Origin: Streptomyces sp. NBRC 110611
GTDB lineage: Bacteria > Actinomycetota > Actinomycetes > Streptomycetales > Streptomycetaceae
Reading direction: 5' to 3'
Length of the DNA: 64,000 nt
Assembly (NCBI RefSeq): GCF_001590865.1
Contig: NZ_BBUY01000002.1
Location: 225,660-289,659 of the forward strand
How positions within the stretch are numbered: the first letter of the stretch is position 1; each line of letters starts with the position of its first letter. A program made the translations under genes and the position numbers. Shown here piece by piece: positions 51,979-60,280 of this stretch. The notes below the pieces were generated by a model. That model was not told where the DNA came from, made no database searches, and saw nothing but the letters and a program-made list of their open reading frames with translations.

Positions 51979-52734
51979 ATGACGAAGATCCGCCATACGG
52001 CGGTCGCCCCGACACGCACCCAGCGGCTGGCGTCCGGCGGCGCGGTCGACGCCCACCGGCACGACGACCACCAGATCGTCTACGCCGGCCGGGGCGTACT
52101 GACCGTCACGACCAGCGCGGGTTCCTGGATCGCCCCGGGCGCCCGCGCCATCTGGGTGCCGGCCGGCACCGTCCATGCCCACCAGGCCCACGGGGAACTC
52201 GACCTGCATCTGGTGGGGCTGCCCGCGACCGACAACCCGCTCGGCCTGGAGGCCCCGACCGTGCTCGCCGTCGGCCCGCTGCTGCGCGAACTGATCGTCG
52301 CCTACACCCGCGCCCCCGGCGACGACAGCCCGGAACGCTCACGGTTGCGCGCGGTGCTGCTCGACCAGTTGCGGGTCTCCCCCCAGCAGCCGCTGCACCT
52401 GCCCATGCCGGCTTCGTCCCCGTTGCGCGCGCTGTGCGAAATCCTGCAAGCCGATCCGGCCGACGGTCGCACCCTCGCCGAGCTGGGCCGCCAGGTCGGT
52501 GCGAGCGACCGCACCCTGTCCCGGCTGTTCCGCAGCGACCTCGGCATGACCTTCCCCCAGTGGCGCACCCAACTGCGGCTCCAGTACGCACTGGTCCTGC
52601 TGGCCGAGGAGGAATCGGTGACCGCGGTGGCGCACCGGTGCGGGTGGTCGTCGGCCAGCGCGTTCATCGACGTCTTCCGGCGCACCTTCGGCCACACACC
52701 CGGTTCCCACCCCGCAGGCCGACCGGCGGGGTGA
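51979..52734 (+). CDS. AraC family regulator with cupin sensor (NimR-like)
   Basis: A 251-residue regulator. Residues 10-90 are an AraC-type cupin (HRHDDHQIVYAGRGVLTV, APGARAIWVPAGTVHAH), and residues about 160-245 are the double helix-turn-helix (TLAELGRQVGASDRTLSRLF, VTAVAHRCGWSSASAFIDVFRRTFGHTPG). The histidine set HRHDDH matches the metal-like cupin site of NimR/RclR-type regulators. It is divergent from the Fsr-like transporter, as in nimR-nimT of E. coli, and probably represses or activates that pump. ATG at 51979, with no strong ribosome binding site. Confidence 0.88.
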   Translation: MTKIRHTAVAPTRTQRLASGGAVDAHRHDDHQIVYAGRGVLTVTTSAGSWIAPGARAIWVPAGTVHAHQAHGELDLHLVGLPATDNPLGLEAPTVLAVGPLLRELIVAYTRAPGDDSPERSRLRAVLLDQLRVSPQQPLHLPMPASSPLRALCEILQADPADGRTLAELGRQVGASDRTLSRLFRSDLGMTFPQWRTQLRLQYALVLLAEEESVTAVAHRCGWSSASAFIDVFRRTFGHTPGSHPAGRPAG

Positions 52735-52833
52735 CCGACGCGCGGATCGACCGGGCGGCTCCAACTGGGGTGGTGGGCCGTCGGGTTGAGTCGCCGCCCT
52801 CGACGGCGGGACATCGGTCGGACCGTGGTCCGG

Positions 52834-53667
52834 CTACTCGGATCCGGAGTGCTCGGATTCGGGCTGCTCGGATTCGGGCTGCTTCCGCAAGAGAGCCTCC
52901 GTCTGCTCGTCCATCGGGAAGAACATCTCCACCGCGAGCTCGGAGAGGGTCACATCCGCCGGGGCACCGAAGGTTGCGATCACGCTGAAGAGGGACATGT
53001 CCCCGTAGGGGGTGCGGATCCGCAAAGGTACGACGATGCCCGTGGGGTCCACGGGACCCGGCTCAGGGTCGAGGCCGGGCGGGGGCGGGTAGGCGGATAC
53101 CTCCTCGTACAACTCCCGAAGCTCGCGATGGCCCGTGGTGTTCACCTGGTGGAGGAGGCGGCCGAGGGCATGCGAGCGGACCTCGGCGAAGTTCAGGCAC
53201 CGGGACGCCAGGCCGTCCGGATGGAGGATCAGCCGCATCACGTTCGCGCCCGGGTCCGTCAGATGCGGCGGCACGGTGTTGAGCAGGACGGACATAGCGC
53301 TGTTGTAATCGACGATGTCCCAGAGCCGGTCGATCACAGCGGCGGGATAGGGGGCGTGGCCGGCCAGCATGGACTTCAGCGCCGCGCCGGCCATCGCCAT
53401 CCGGTCGCTGCCCAGGGGGCTCTCCCGGTAGGCGGGTGCGTAACCGGCCGCCAGCAGCAGGCCGTTGCGGTCACGCAGCGGGACGTCGAGGTGTTCGGCG
53501 AGCCGGAGTACCATCGCCCGGCTGGGCCGGGCGCGGCCCGTCTCCACGCAGGAGAGATGCCGGGTCGAGGTGTCCGCCTTCAGCGCGAGATCGAGCTGGC
53601 TGAGCTTTCTGCGCTGCCGCCAGTCACGCAGTAGCACGCCCACGCCGGGCAGGTCGTCCGTCTCCAT
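52834..53667 (-). CDS. XRE family regulator with MmyB-like ligand domain
   Basis: A 277-residue regulator. Residues 8-65 form the Cro/cI helix-turn-helix (LLRDWRQRRKLSQLDLAL, STRHLSCVETGRARPSR), followed by LDVPLRDRNGLLLAAGYAP, which is diagnostic of the group, and the MmyB-like PAS-related domain (IDRLWDIVDYNSAM, and SLFSVIATFGAPADVTLSELAVE). In Streptomyces such proteins bind fatty-acid-like ligands. The end is an acidic repeat (QPESEQPESEHSGSE) from a 15-bp DNA repeat at 52842-52886. The gene faces a small membrane-protein gene, and a perfect palindrome lies between the two. Confidence 0.88.
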   Translation of the reverse strand: METDDLPGVGVLLRDWRQRRKLSQLDLALKADTSTRHLSCVETGRARPSRAMVLRLAEHLDVPLRDRNGLLLAAGYAPAYRESPLGSDRMAMAGAALKSMLAGHAPYPAAVIDRLWDIVDYNSAMSVLLNTVPPHLTDPGANVMRLILHPDGLASRCLNFAEVRSHALGRLLHQVNTTGHRELRELYEEVSAYPPPPGLDPEPGPVDPTGIVVPLRIRTPYGDMSLFSVIATFGAPADVTLSELAVEMFFPMDEQTEALLRKQPESEQPESEHSGSE

Positions 53668-53698
53668 GGCTCCACCGTAGTCCTCACCGGTACGCAGG

Positions 53699-53719
53699 CC
53701 ATGACCTGAGAGGTCATGG
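53699..53719. promoter_or_regulatory. perfect palindrome between XRE regulator and membrane-protein gene
   Basis: CCATGACCT and AGGTCATGG flank GAG, 32 bp upstream of the regulator start and 58 bp upstream of the membrane-protein start. Such symmetry is typical for a dimeric MmyB-type repressor operator that controls both promoters. Confidence 0.7.
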
Positions 53720-53777
53720 AGTCCGCGAACCAGGGCGTGTCACGGTGGGATCACCGACCGAGGCGAAGGAGACCTTG

Positions 53778-54245
53778 ATGGCTGACGTCCTGCCCACGAC
53801 CGGCACGACCGGCACAACCGGCACGACCGACGCGACCGACCTGGCCGCTCCCCCGCGGGACCCGGCCCGACTGCTGCGCCTGGTGCTGCGCGTCGACAGT
53901 GTGAGTACTGCCGTGATGGCCGTGGTGCTGATCGCAGCCGCCGGACCGCTCGGGTCCGCCACCGGGATGCCGGTGGCGTTCGCGGTCGGATCCGGGATCT
54001 ACCAGCTCGGCGGGGCGGCCGCGCTCGCCCTGATCGCGGGCTATCCGGTGATCCCGCCGGCTCTGGCCCGGGCCGTGATCGCGCTGAACGCGGCCTCCGC
54101 CGTCGCCTGTGTCGTGGTGGCCTTCGGCGACGTGATGCCGCTGACCGGATTCGGCGTCGCCTTCCTGCTGATCGGTGCGTTGGTCGTGACGGTGTACGCG
54201 GCACTCGAGTACGCCGCTCTGCGGCGGATCACCGCGGCGGCTTGA
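53778..54245 (+). CDS. four-helix membrane protein, probable target of the XRE regulator
   Basis: A 155-residue protein from ATG 53778 (AAGGAGA upstream). After a Gly-Thr-rich N-terminus (TTGTTGTTGTTDATD, from an ACCGGCACG repeat) there are four hydrophobic segments: VDSVSTAVMAVVLIAAAGPL, AVGSGIYQLGGAAALALIAG, AVIALNAASAVACVVVAF and FGVAFLLIGALVVTVYAAL. No enzyme motif is visible. Similar small proteins are commonly found beside MmyB-type regulators. Function is unknown. Confidence 0.8.
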   Translation: MADVLPTTGTTGTTGTTDATDLAAPPRDPARLLRLVLRVDSVSTAVMAVVLIAAAGPLGSATGMPVAFAVGSGIYQLGGAAALALIAGYPVIPPALARAVIALNAASAVACVVVAFGDVMPLTGFGVAFLLIGALVVTVYAALEYAALRRITAAA

Positions 54246-54336
54246 CGCCCCGTCGGAGGCGCTGGAACCGCGGCGGCTTGACGCGCCGTCGGAGGTGCCG
54301 GGCACCGCGACAGCGAGATCGCCGCCACGTGACCGC

Positions 54337-55386
54337 TCACCGGACGCCGGGTGGCGTCCTCGGCGAGCCGGTCGAGGCCCCGGCGGTCTCCCCGGCGGTC
54401 CGATCCGCGAGGTACTCCCGTACGACTGACAGGAAGTCCGGGTCGGGTTCCAGCCCGAGTGCGGCGGCACGCGTATTGTCGAAGACGGCGGGCCACGAGC
54501 CGACGATGGCCTCGACGGCAGGATCGGGTGCCAGGGTCACGAGGTCGGCGGCGCTGTCGCCGGCCACCTGTCGTAGCGTGGCGAGCATCTCGGCCACCGA
54601 GACCGTGAGCGCGGGAAGGTTGACCGGCAACTGGCCCTGGAGCCGCCCGGGTCCGGCGCCACGCTCGGCCTCCGCGACGCGGAGGATTCCCTGGATCGTA
54701 CGTCGCGGCGATGTCAGGGCCACGTGCAAGTCGGTACGGACCGGGCAGGTCGCCGGGAGTCCCGCGAGCGGTTCGCGCAGGATGCCGGAGAGGAAACCGG
54801 AAGCGGCCGCGTTCGGCTTGCCCGGCCGCACCGACACGGTCATCAGCCGGGCGACGCGTCCGTCGATGAAGCCGCGGCGCGTGCAGTCCGCGATCAGGTG
54901 CTCGCAGAGGAGCTTCTGCATCCCGTAACTCGACTGCGGCATGGGCGGAGTCGACTCGCTGACCACCGGCGGCAGGGGCAGCGCCGGGTCGGAACCGTAG
55001 ACGGCCAGGCTGCTGGAGAACACCACCCGCGGCACCGGCCCTCCGGTGGCCGGCTGTGCTCGGGCGGCGTCGAGCAGAGCGCGGGTCGTGTCCACGTTCT
55101 CGCGCATGCCCAGGCCGAAGTCGGCCTCGCACTCGGCCGACACCGCGGCGGCGAGATGGAACAGTACGTCGACCGGCTTCGCGAACACCTCGTCGGCGCG
55201 GTCGATCAGATCGCCGTGCACGACATCCACGAGCGGGTCCGTTGCCGCCGTCGCCCCGGGCGGCACGGCACGATCGGCGAGTACCAACCGTTCGATCGGC
55301 GCGCCACGGAACGTCCGCAGCCGAAGCAATGCCTCGGTGAGCCGGCACCCCAGGAAGCCGAACGCACCCGTGATGGCGATCCTCAT
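54337..55386 (-). CDS. NAD-dependent epimerase/dehydratase, D-erythronate dehydrogenase (DenD)-like
   Basis: A 349-residue extended short-chain dehydrogenase. The Rossmann motif is ITGAFGFLGCRLTEALL, the catalytic region has VVFSSSLAVYGSD and YGMQK (Tyr-x-x-x-Lys), and VSVRPGKPNAAASGFLSGIL is characteristic of DenD-type enzymes that oxidise four-carbon acid sugars at C2. The overall match to DenD is good, but partner genes for the erythronate or threonate pathway (OtnI, OtnK, OtnC) are not adjacent, so the substrate remains an inference. A LysE exporter gene lies 195 bp upstream in the same direction. Confidence 0.8.
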   Translation of the reverse strand: MRIAITGAFGFLGCRLTEALLRLRTFRGAPIERLVLADRAVPPGATAATDPLVDVVHGDLIDRADEVFAKPVDVLFHLAAAVSAECEADFGLGMRENVDTTRALLDAARAQPATGGPVPRVVFSSSLAVYGSDPALPLPPVVSESTPPMPQSSYGMQKLLCEHLIADCTRRGFIDGRVARLMTVSVRPGKPNAAASGFLSGILREPLAGLPATCPVRTDLHVALTSPRRTIQGILRVAEAERGAGPGRLQGQLPVNLPALTVSVAEMLATLRQVAGDSAADLVTLAPDPAVEAIVGSWPAVFDNTRAAALGLEPDPDFLSVVREYLADRTAGETAGASTGSPRTPPGVR

Positions 55387-55581
55387 GGTCTTCTCCTCAA
55401 AGCCCGGCTCCTCAAAGCCCGGCGCGGTCCGCCGTCACCCGCACACGATCCCGCCCTCCACCAGCGGCCCGCAGCCCGACAGCGGCCACGAACTACCCGC
55501 GCCCGCACACCCGCCAAACACCCACTCCCGGCCAACCCGCCTCAGTCTTCAGTCTTCGGGGGCGCTTCCGCCGGACCGGCC

Positions 55582-56226
55582 CTAGTCGGCACGGCCCGTC
55601 GCCGCCACCGTCACGCCCAGGCCGATCATGGCGAAGCCGCCCGCACCGCCGACCATCGACAGGCGGCGGTCCGACCGGGCGAACCAGGAACGGGCCGCCG
55701 AGGCTCCCAGGCCCCAGAGGGTGTCCGTCATCATGCCGATGGCGACCGGGACCAGGCCCAACACCATCATCTGGACGGGGACATGGCCCGCCGAGTGATC
55801 CACGAACTGCGGTAGCACCGCCGCGAAGAAGACGATGCCCTTGGGGTTGGTGACTCCCACGAGAATGCCGTCCAGGATCGTGCGCAGATCGCCCCGCCGC
55901 TCACCCGCCGGGGCCTCCATGCTCGCCGCGCGCAACTCCTTGCGGTGCCGGAACGCCTGCACGCCGAGGTGGACGAGGTACGCCGCCCCGGCCAGCTTCA
56001 CGGCCATGAACACCGTCGCCGATCTCTCCACCAGCCCGCCGAGGCCCCACGCCACAGCGAGCACCAGGAGGTACGAACCGACCAGGTTGCCCAGGACCGT
56101 CGAGAGCGCCGTGCGACGTCCGTGTGCGAGCGCTCTGCCGATCACGAACAGCACGCTCGGTCCCGGAATCACGATCACCAGTAGCGACATCGCCGCGAAC
56201 GCGAGAATGCTCTCTGTGGACACCAT
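55582..56226 (-). CDS. LysE family translocator
   Basis: A 214-residue protein with six helices. The start ILAFAAMSLLVIVIPGPSVLFVIG and GILVGVTNPKGIVFF are the two family signatures of LysE/RhtB amino-acid exporters, one in each half. It exports an amino acid or related metabolite; which one is unknown. ATG at 56226; AGGAGG lies 13 bp upstream, longer than ideal. There is no adjacent LysG-like regulator. Confidence 0.9.
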   Translation of the reverse strand: MVSTESILAFAAMSLLVIVIPGPSVLFVIGRALAHGRRTALSTVLGNLVGSYLLVLAVAWGLGGLVERSATVFMAVKLAGAAYLVHLGVQAFRHRKELRAASMEAPAGERRGDLRTILDGILVGVTNPKGIVFFAAVLPQFVDHSAGHVPVQMMVLGLVPVAIGMMTDTLWGLGASAARSWFARSDRRLSMVGGAGGFAMIGLGVTVAATGRAD

Positions 56227-56314
56227 GATGCGTCCGTCACCTCCTGAGTTGCCTTCCAAGGGGTATGCAAACAGGCGGCGGACCGTCCGCTCTAGTGTGA
56301 GCGTCGTCACCGAT

Positions 56315-56366
56315 TCTCGTGTGTGCTTCTCGTGCGTGCTCCTCGTGCGTGCTTCTCGTGTGATGT
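56315..56366. repeat. 13-bp tandem repeats downstream of the DUF2079 gene
   Basis: Units begin at 56315, 56328, 56341 and (partial) 56354, each close to TCTCGTGCGTGCT. The array is between the LysE gene start and the DUF2079 gene stop, in the 144-bp gap. Confidence 0.85.
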
Positions 56367-56370
56367 GCCG

Positions 56371-57801
56371 TCAGCGGTCGGCGAGCCGGTAGAGCTGGAT
56401 GCCGGATCGCTCGATGACCAGTCGGTAGCCACGTGAGGGGATCTCCGGCAGTCGGGGCAGCTCCTCCGCGAAGCCGGGCATGCCGCCACGGGCGGGGTCG
56501 CTGATCAGCAGCCACTCCGGTGCGGTACCGCTGTCCAGGACCTGCGGGAAGCGGTAGACGCGGGCCCGGGAGGTGAGCTGCGGGGCGAGGTAGTTGACGG
56601 CTCCGATCTCGGCACCGTCGGGTACGGCAGCCATGACCTCGCGGGCAGCGCCGGACCAGGGGCTGGGCCGCCACGCGGGGCCGGCCAGATCCCGCAGCGG
56701 CAGGAACGGAAGCGCCAGCACGCTCCCCGCGACGCTGGCGGCCACAGCCCGGGTGACCAGCCTGGGCCGGCGGTTCAGCCTGCCCAGGGCGTCGGCGAAG
56801 GCGAGGAAGACGATGGGCATCAGGACGGCGCTGTAGTGGTAGTCCAACCCCCAGTACGCCGGATTCGTCGACCAGAAGCGCCAGGCGACGGTGGGCAGCG
56901 CGAGGAGGACCAGCGGTGAGCGCAGCGCCAGGAACACGGTCGGGGCGAGCAGCACGATCAGCGTGCCGAGTTTCTGCGGTGGCAGGAGCAGCCGGGTGAG
57001 CGGATTGCCGGCGGCCTCGGTGGCGGTGTGGAGGTAGGCGTACTGGCCGTCGGGGTTGAAGGCCGGGATGACGACCAGCACGATCAGCAGGCCGGACAGC
57101 ACGCCGTACGCCACCACGGCCGTGCCCACTCGGCGCCGGCCGCACAGCAGGATGTACAGGCCGATCGCGGTGACTGTCAGCGGTAGGTCTTCCTTGACCA
57201 GGACCAGTGGCAGTGCCCAGAGTGCGGCGGCGCGCCTGTGGCGCACGGCCAGGCGTTCCAGGCAGAAGGCGAGCAGCGGGACCGCGAAGGCTATCTCGTG
57301 GAAGTCGAAGGCGATGGCTTTCTGCAGGCCCCAGGACAGGCCGTAGGCGATGCCGATCGCGGTGCCGAGCCGTGGGGTGGTGGTGCGGATCGCCAGGCGG
57401 GTGACCGGGATCACGGACAGCGCGATCAACGCGGCCTGGGCGGTGAGCAGGGTCAGCGGGGTCGGGAAGAGCCGGTAGAGCGGAGCGAGGGTGGCCAGGA
57501 TCGGGTGGAAGTGGTCACCGAGGAGGTGGTAGCCGGCGCCCTTGAGCTCGGAGACGGGGGCGCGCAGCTGTGCGTAGGCGCGTATGGCCTGCTCGAAGAT
57601 GCCCAGGTCGTAGCCGGTGGAACGGAGCTGGAGGTGCTTGGTGACCGACAGGGCGGCGTAGACCGCGAAGAACAGTACGGCCAGCAGGCGTGGGCGGCTT
57701 GCGCGTCGCTGCTGGACGTCACCGCCGCGGGGCGGCATCAGCACCGCGAACGGGCGGGGGCGGGGGCGAGAGCGGGACGGGGCGAGGGAGGACACCGGCA
57801 C
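56371..57801 (-). CDS. DUF2079 polytopic membrane protein
   Basis: A 476-residue protein with about ten helices and the DUF2079 signatures STGYDLGIFEQAIRAYAQL, GAGYHLLGDHFHPILATLAP, AIAFDFHEIAFAVPLLAF and YWGLDYHYSAVLMPI. The fold is like GT-C glycosyltransferases: the acidic residues in DLGIFEQ are in the first external loop and the histidines in GDHFHP and DFHE may bind substrate or metal. A function in cell-envelope glycan assembly is inferred from the fold only. The start is a GTG at 57801 with AGGA close by; a later ATG at 57738 is possible. It is divergent from a two-component system. Confidence 0.82.
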   Translation of the reverse strand: MPVSSLAPSRSRPRPRPFAVLMPPRGGDVQQRRASRPRLLAVLFFAVYAALSVTKHLQLRSTGYDLGIFEQAIRAYAQLRAPVSELKGAGYHLLGDHFHPILATLAPLYRLFPTPLTLLTAQAALIALSVIPVTRLAIRTTTPRLGTAIGIAYGLSWGLQKAIAFDFHEIAFAVPLLAFCLERLAVRHRRAAALWALPLVLVKEDLPLTVTAIGLYILLCGRRRVGTAVVAYGVLSGLLIVLVVIPAFNPDGQYAYLHTATEAAGNPLTRLLLPPQKLGTLIVLLAPTVFLALRSPLVLLALPTVAWRFWSTNPAYWGLDYHYSAVLMPIVFLAFADALGRLNRRPRLVTRAVAASVAGSVLALPFLPLRDLAGPAWRPSPWSGAAREVMAAVPDGAEIGAVNYLAPQLTSRARVYRFPQVLDSGTAPEWLLISDPARGGMPGFAEELPRLPEIPSRGYRLVIERSGIQLYRLADR

Positions 57802-57844
57802 TCCTGGCAGACGCGGACAGGGGGTCCACCGTCGGTCAGCCGGT

Positions 57845-57872
57845 ATGAAGCAGCGATGAAGCCAGATGAAGC
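57845..57872. promoter_or_regulatory. three direct repeats, probable OmpR-type response-regulator site
   Basis: ATGAAGC occurs at 57845, 57856 and 57866, spaced 11 and 10 bp, one helical turn apart. It lies between the divergent DUF2079 and response-regulator genes, 41 bp before the latter start. This fits binding of an OmpR/PhoB-type regulator in tandem and autoregulation. Confidence 0.65.
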
Positions 57873-57913
57873 GATCTTCATGTGGCGGTGCGGGCGCGTG
57901 GCAGGATTGCCGG

Positions 57914-58591
57914 ATGCGTGTACTGGTGGTGGAGGACGAGGAGCGGCTCGCTTCCGTGCTCCGTCGCGGCCTGGAGTCCGAGGGCTACGCGGTCGACGTG
58001 TGCCATGACGGCCGGCACGGCCTCTGGATGGCGCGCCGGCAGCCCTACCAGGCGATCGTCCTGGACATCATGCTCCCCGGCCTGGACGGCTACCGGGTCT
58101 GCGACCAGCTGCGGCGCGAGGACATCCGCACCCCGATCCTGATGCTCACCGCCAAGAACGGTGAGTACGACGAGGCGGAAGCCCTGGACACCGGCGCCGA
58201 CGACTACCTGACCAAACCGTTCTCCTACGTGGTGCTCCTGGCCCGGCTACGGGCCCTGATCCGCCGCGGCGGCCCGCTGCGCCGGCCGGCCGTGCAGATC
58301 GGCGACCTGCACCTCGACCCGGCCACCCGCCGATGCCATCGCGGCGGGACCGAGATCGAACTCACGGCCAAGGAATTCGCCGTCCTCGCCTACCTCGGGC
58401 TCCGGGCCGGTGACGTAGTGAGCCGCGCCGACCTGCTGGAACAGGTCTGGGACGCCCATCACCAGGCCGCCAGCAACATCATCGACGTCCACATCAGGGC
58501 CCTGCGCCGGAAGATCGACATTCCCTTCGGCCGCTCCACCATTCACACCGTGCGCGGCGTCGGCTACCGGCTGGTCGACGATGACCGGTAA
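57914..58591 (+). CDS. OmpR/PhoB-type response regulator
   Basis: A 225-residue regulator. The receiver has the acidic pair VEDEE, phospho-acceptor Asp51 in IVLDIMLPGLDG, and Lys in DDYLTKPF. The effector is a winged helix (LTAKEFAVLAYLGLRAGDVV, IIDVHIRALRRKID, TVRGVGYRLV). The start at 57914 gives the normal receiver N-terminus (MRVLVVEDE). The stop overlaps the histidine kinase start by 11 bp. Close relatives respond to envelope stress or redox (CutR-like), but the stimulus is unknown. Confidence 0.94.
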   Translation: MRVLVVEDEERLASVLRRGLESEGYAVDVCHDGRHGLWMARRQPYQAIVLDIMLPGLDGYRVCDQLRREDIRTPILMLTAKNGEYDEAEALDTGADDYLTKPFSYVVLLARLRALIRRGGPLRRPAVQIGDLHLDPATRRCHRGGTEIELTAKEFAVLAYLGLRAGDVVSRADLLEQVWDAHHQAASNIIDVHIRALRRKIDIPFGRSTIHTVRGVGYRLVDDDR

Positions 58592-60110
58592 GCGCTTGCC
58601 GATCCGCCTCCGCGCCGCCCTGGCCGCAGCCCTCGCCGCTGCCGTGGCCTTCACCGCCGGTGCGTGGTGGCTCCGCCATGAGGTCTATACCTCGGCAATG
58701 GACGACACGCTCAACCGGGCCAGGGCCAGCCTGGGCGTCATCGAGCAGCGCTACAACCGCGGCGCCGAGAGCAGCCACTCACTCATCCAGAGCCCCGAAA
58801 CATGGGTGATCGTCGATCCTGCGGGCCGGTTCGTCGAGGGCGATCCCGACCTGGAGCCTTTTGTACCCGATCCACTGGGCGTGCACCCTGATCTGCCAGG
58901 ACCGACCGTCTCCATCGAGCGGGACCTCCGGCTGGGCACCGTCGCCGGCGACGCTCAGCCCGGCAGCAAGCACCTCGCGGGCCGCGACATCAGGGTGGTG
59001 TCCTCGGCCTTCCAAGGCCGGGGCCTGCTCGACGGCAGGGCGAGCGCGCCCGTCGAGAACCTCACCCTGCACATCCTGGTCACCCCCCGGGACGCCGAAG
59101 AGGCCGTCGCCGCCGTCGACCACGTGCTGTACGCCGGCCTGCCCGCAGCAGTCCTCCTGGTCGCCCTGATCGTGTGGACCACCACCTCACGGGCCCTGCG
59201 CCCCGTGGAGGACATCCAACAGCGCCTGCGCACCATCACCAGCCGGGACCTGAGTCAGCGCGTCCCCGTCCCACCCCGCCACGACGAGATCGCCCGCCTG
59301 GCCGCCACCACCAACGACACCCTCGACCGGCTGGAACAAGCCGCCGAGCAGCAGCGGCGTTTCACCGCCGATGCCTCCCACGAACTGCGCACCCCTCTCG
59401 CCGCGCTGCGCGCAGACCTGGAAGTGGCCCTGCACTACCCCGACCACACCAACTGGCCGGACGTCATCCGCGGCACCCTCGGCGACGCCGAACGCCTGGA
59501 GCGACTCACCGAAGACCTGCTCCTGCTCGCCGACCTCGACAACGGCACACCGTCGGCCGCCCGCCCCGTCGAACTGGGCGCCCTGACCCGGAAAGCCGCC
59601 GCACAGGCACGTCGGCACGCCCCCGCCGCGGTCCGGATCGACTGCCCCGCCGACGACAACCTCAACGTCAACATCACTGTCCATGGCGATGCCCGACAGC
59701 TGGAACGGCTTCTCCGCAACCTTCTCGACAACGCCGTGCGCCATGCTCGCAGCCGGGTCGTGGTCACCGTCTCCGCGCACGATGCCACCGCCCTGATCGA
59801 AGTGTGTGATGACGGCACCGGCATTCCGGCCGAGCACCGCGAAAAGATCTTTGAGCGGTTCACCCGCCTCGATGTCTCCCGTAACCGCAGCAGCGGCGGT
59901 ACCGGCCTCGGCCTGGCCATCGCCCGGGAGATCGCCCACTACCACCGCGGCACCCTCAACCTCGGCGACGCCACGCCCGCACCCACTACCGGAGCCCACT
60001 TCGTCGCCGAACTTCCCCTCCCCCTCCCACGCAGCACCTCGCCTTCGTCGGCGTCGGCATCACCGCAGCCCTCATCCGCTACCGCCGACTCGGACTGTGA
60101 CATGGCGTGA
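58581..60110 (+). CDS. sensor histidine kinase
   Basis: A 509-residue kinase. Helices at about residues 10-30 and 180-205 flank an extracytoplasmic sensor of 150 residues. A HAMP domain follows (RALRPVEDIQQRLRTITSRDL). The H-box is FTADASHELRTPLAALRADL, the N-box LLRNLLDNAVRHA, and the G-boxes are VCDDGTGIP and GGTGLGLAIA. The C-terminus is a Ser/Pro/Ala tail. It phosphorylates the response regulator encoded by the overlapping upstream gene. The sensor region includes a proline-rich acidic section (EGDPDLEPFVPDPLGVHPDL) of unknown ligand. Confidence 0.94.
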   Translation: MTGKRLPIRLRAALAAALAAAVAFTAGAWWLRHEVYTSAMDDTLNRARASLGVIEQRYNRGAESSHSLIQSPETWVIVDPAGRFVEGDPDLEPFVPDPLGVHPDLPGPTVSIERDLRLGTVAGDAQPGSKHLAGRDIRVVSSAFQGRGLLDGRASAPVENLTLHILVTPRDAEEAVAAVDHVLYAGLPAAVLLVALIVWTTTSRALRPVEDIQQRLRTITSRDLSQRVPVPPRHDEIARLAATTNDTLDRLEQAAEQQRRFTADASHELRTPLAALRADLEVALHYPDHTNWPDVIRGTLGDAERLERLTEDLLLLADLDNGTPSAARPVELGALTRKAAAQARRHAPAAVRIDCPADDNLNVNITVHGDARQLERLLRNLLDNAVRHARSRVVVTVSAHDATALIEVCDDGTGIPAEHREKIFERFTRLDVSRNRSSGGTGLGLAIAREIAHYHRGTLNLGDATPAPTTGAHFVAELPLPLPRSTSPSSASASPQPSSATADSDCDMA

Positions 60111-60187
60111 GACCTCCGCCATGACCATGCACCTCATCTCCGTCATCGGCAGGACACAGAGCGAGGCGCGGCCATCTCGGTACCCTC

Positions 60188-60230
60188 ATGGCGAAGGTCG
60201 CCCCCTTCTACCAGGGGCGACCTTCGCCAT
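60188..60230. terminator. strong bidirectional hairpin
   Basis: ATGGCGAAGGTCGCCCC (60188-60204) and GGGGCGACCTTCGCCAT (60214-60230) form a perfect 17-bp stem with a 9-base loop in the gap between the convergent kinase and peptide-transporter genes. Confidence 0.92.
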
Positions 60231-60280
60231 GTGCCGTTTATCGATGGCCCCGGCGCTGACTTCCGGCCGGGAAACGGAGC

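Noticed and set aside
56315..56366. CRISPR or attachment site from the 13-bp repeats
   Set aside because: Units are contiguous with no spacers, and there is no integrase or tRNA nearby.
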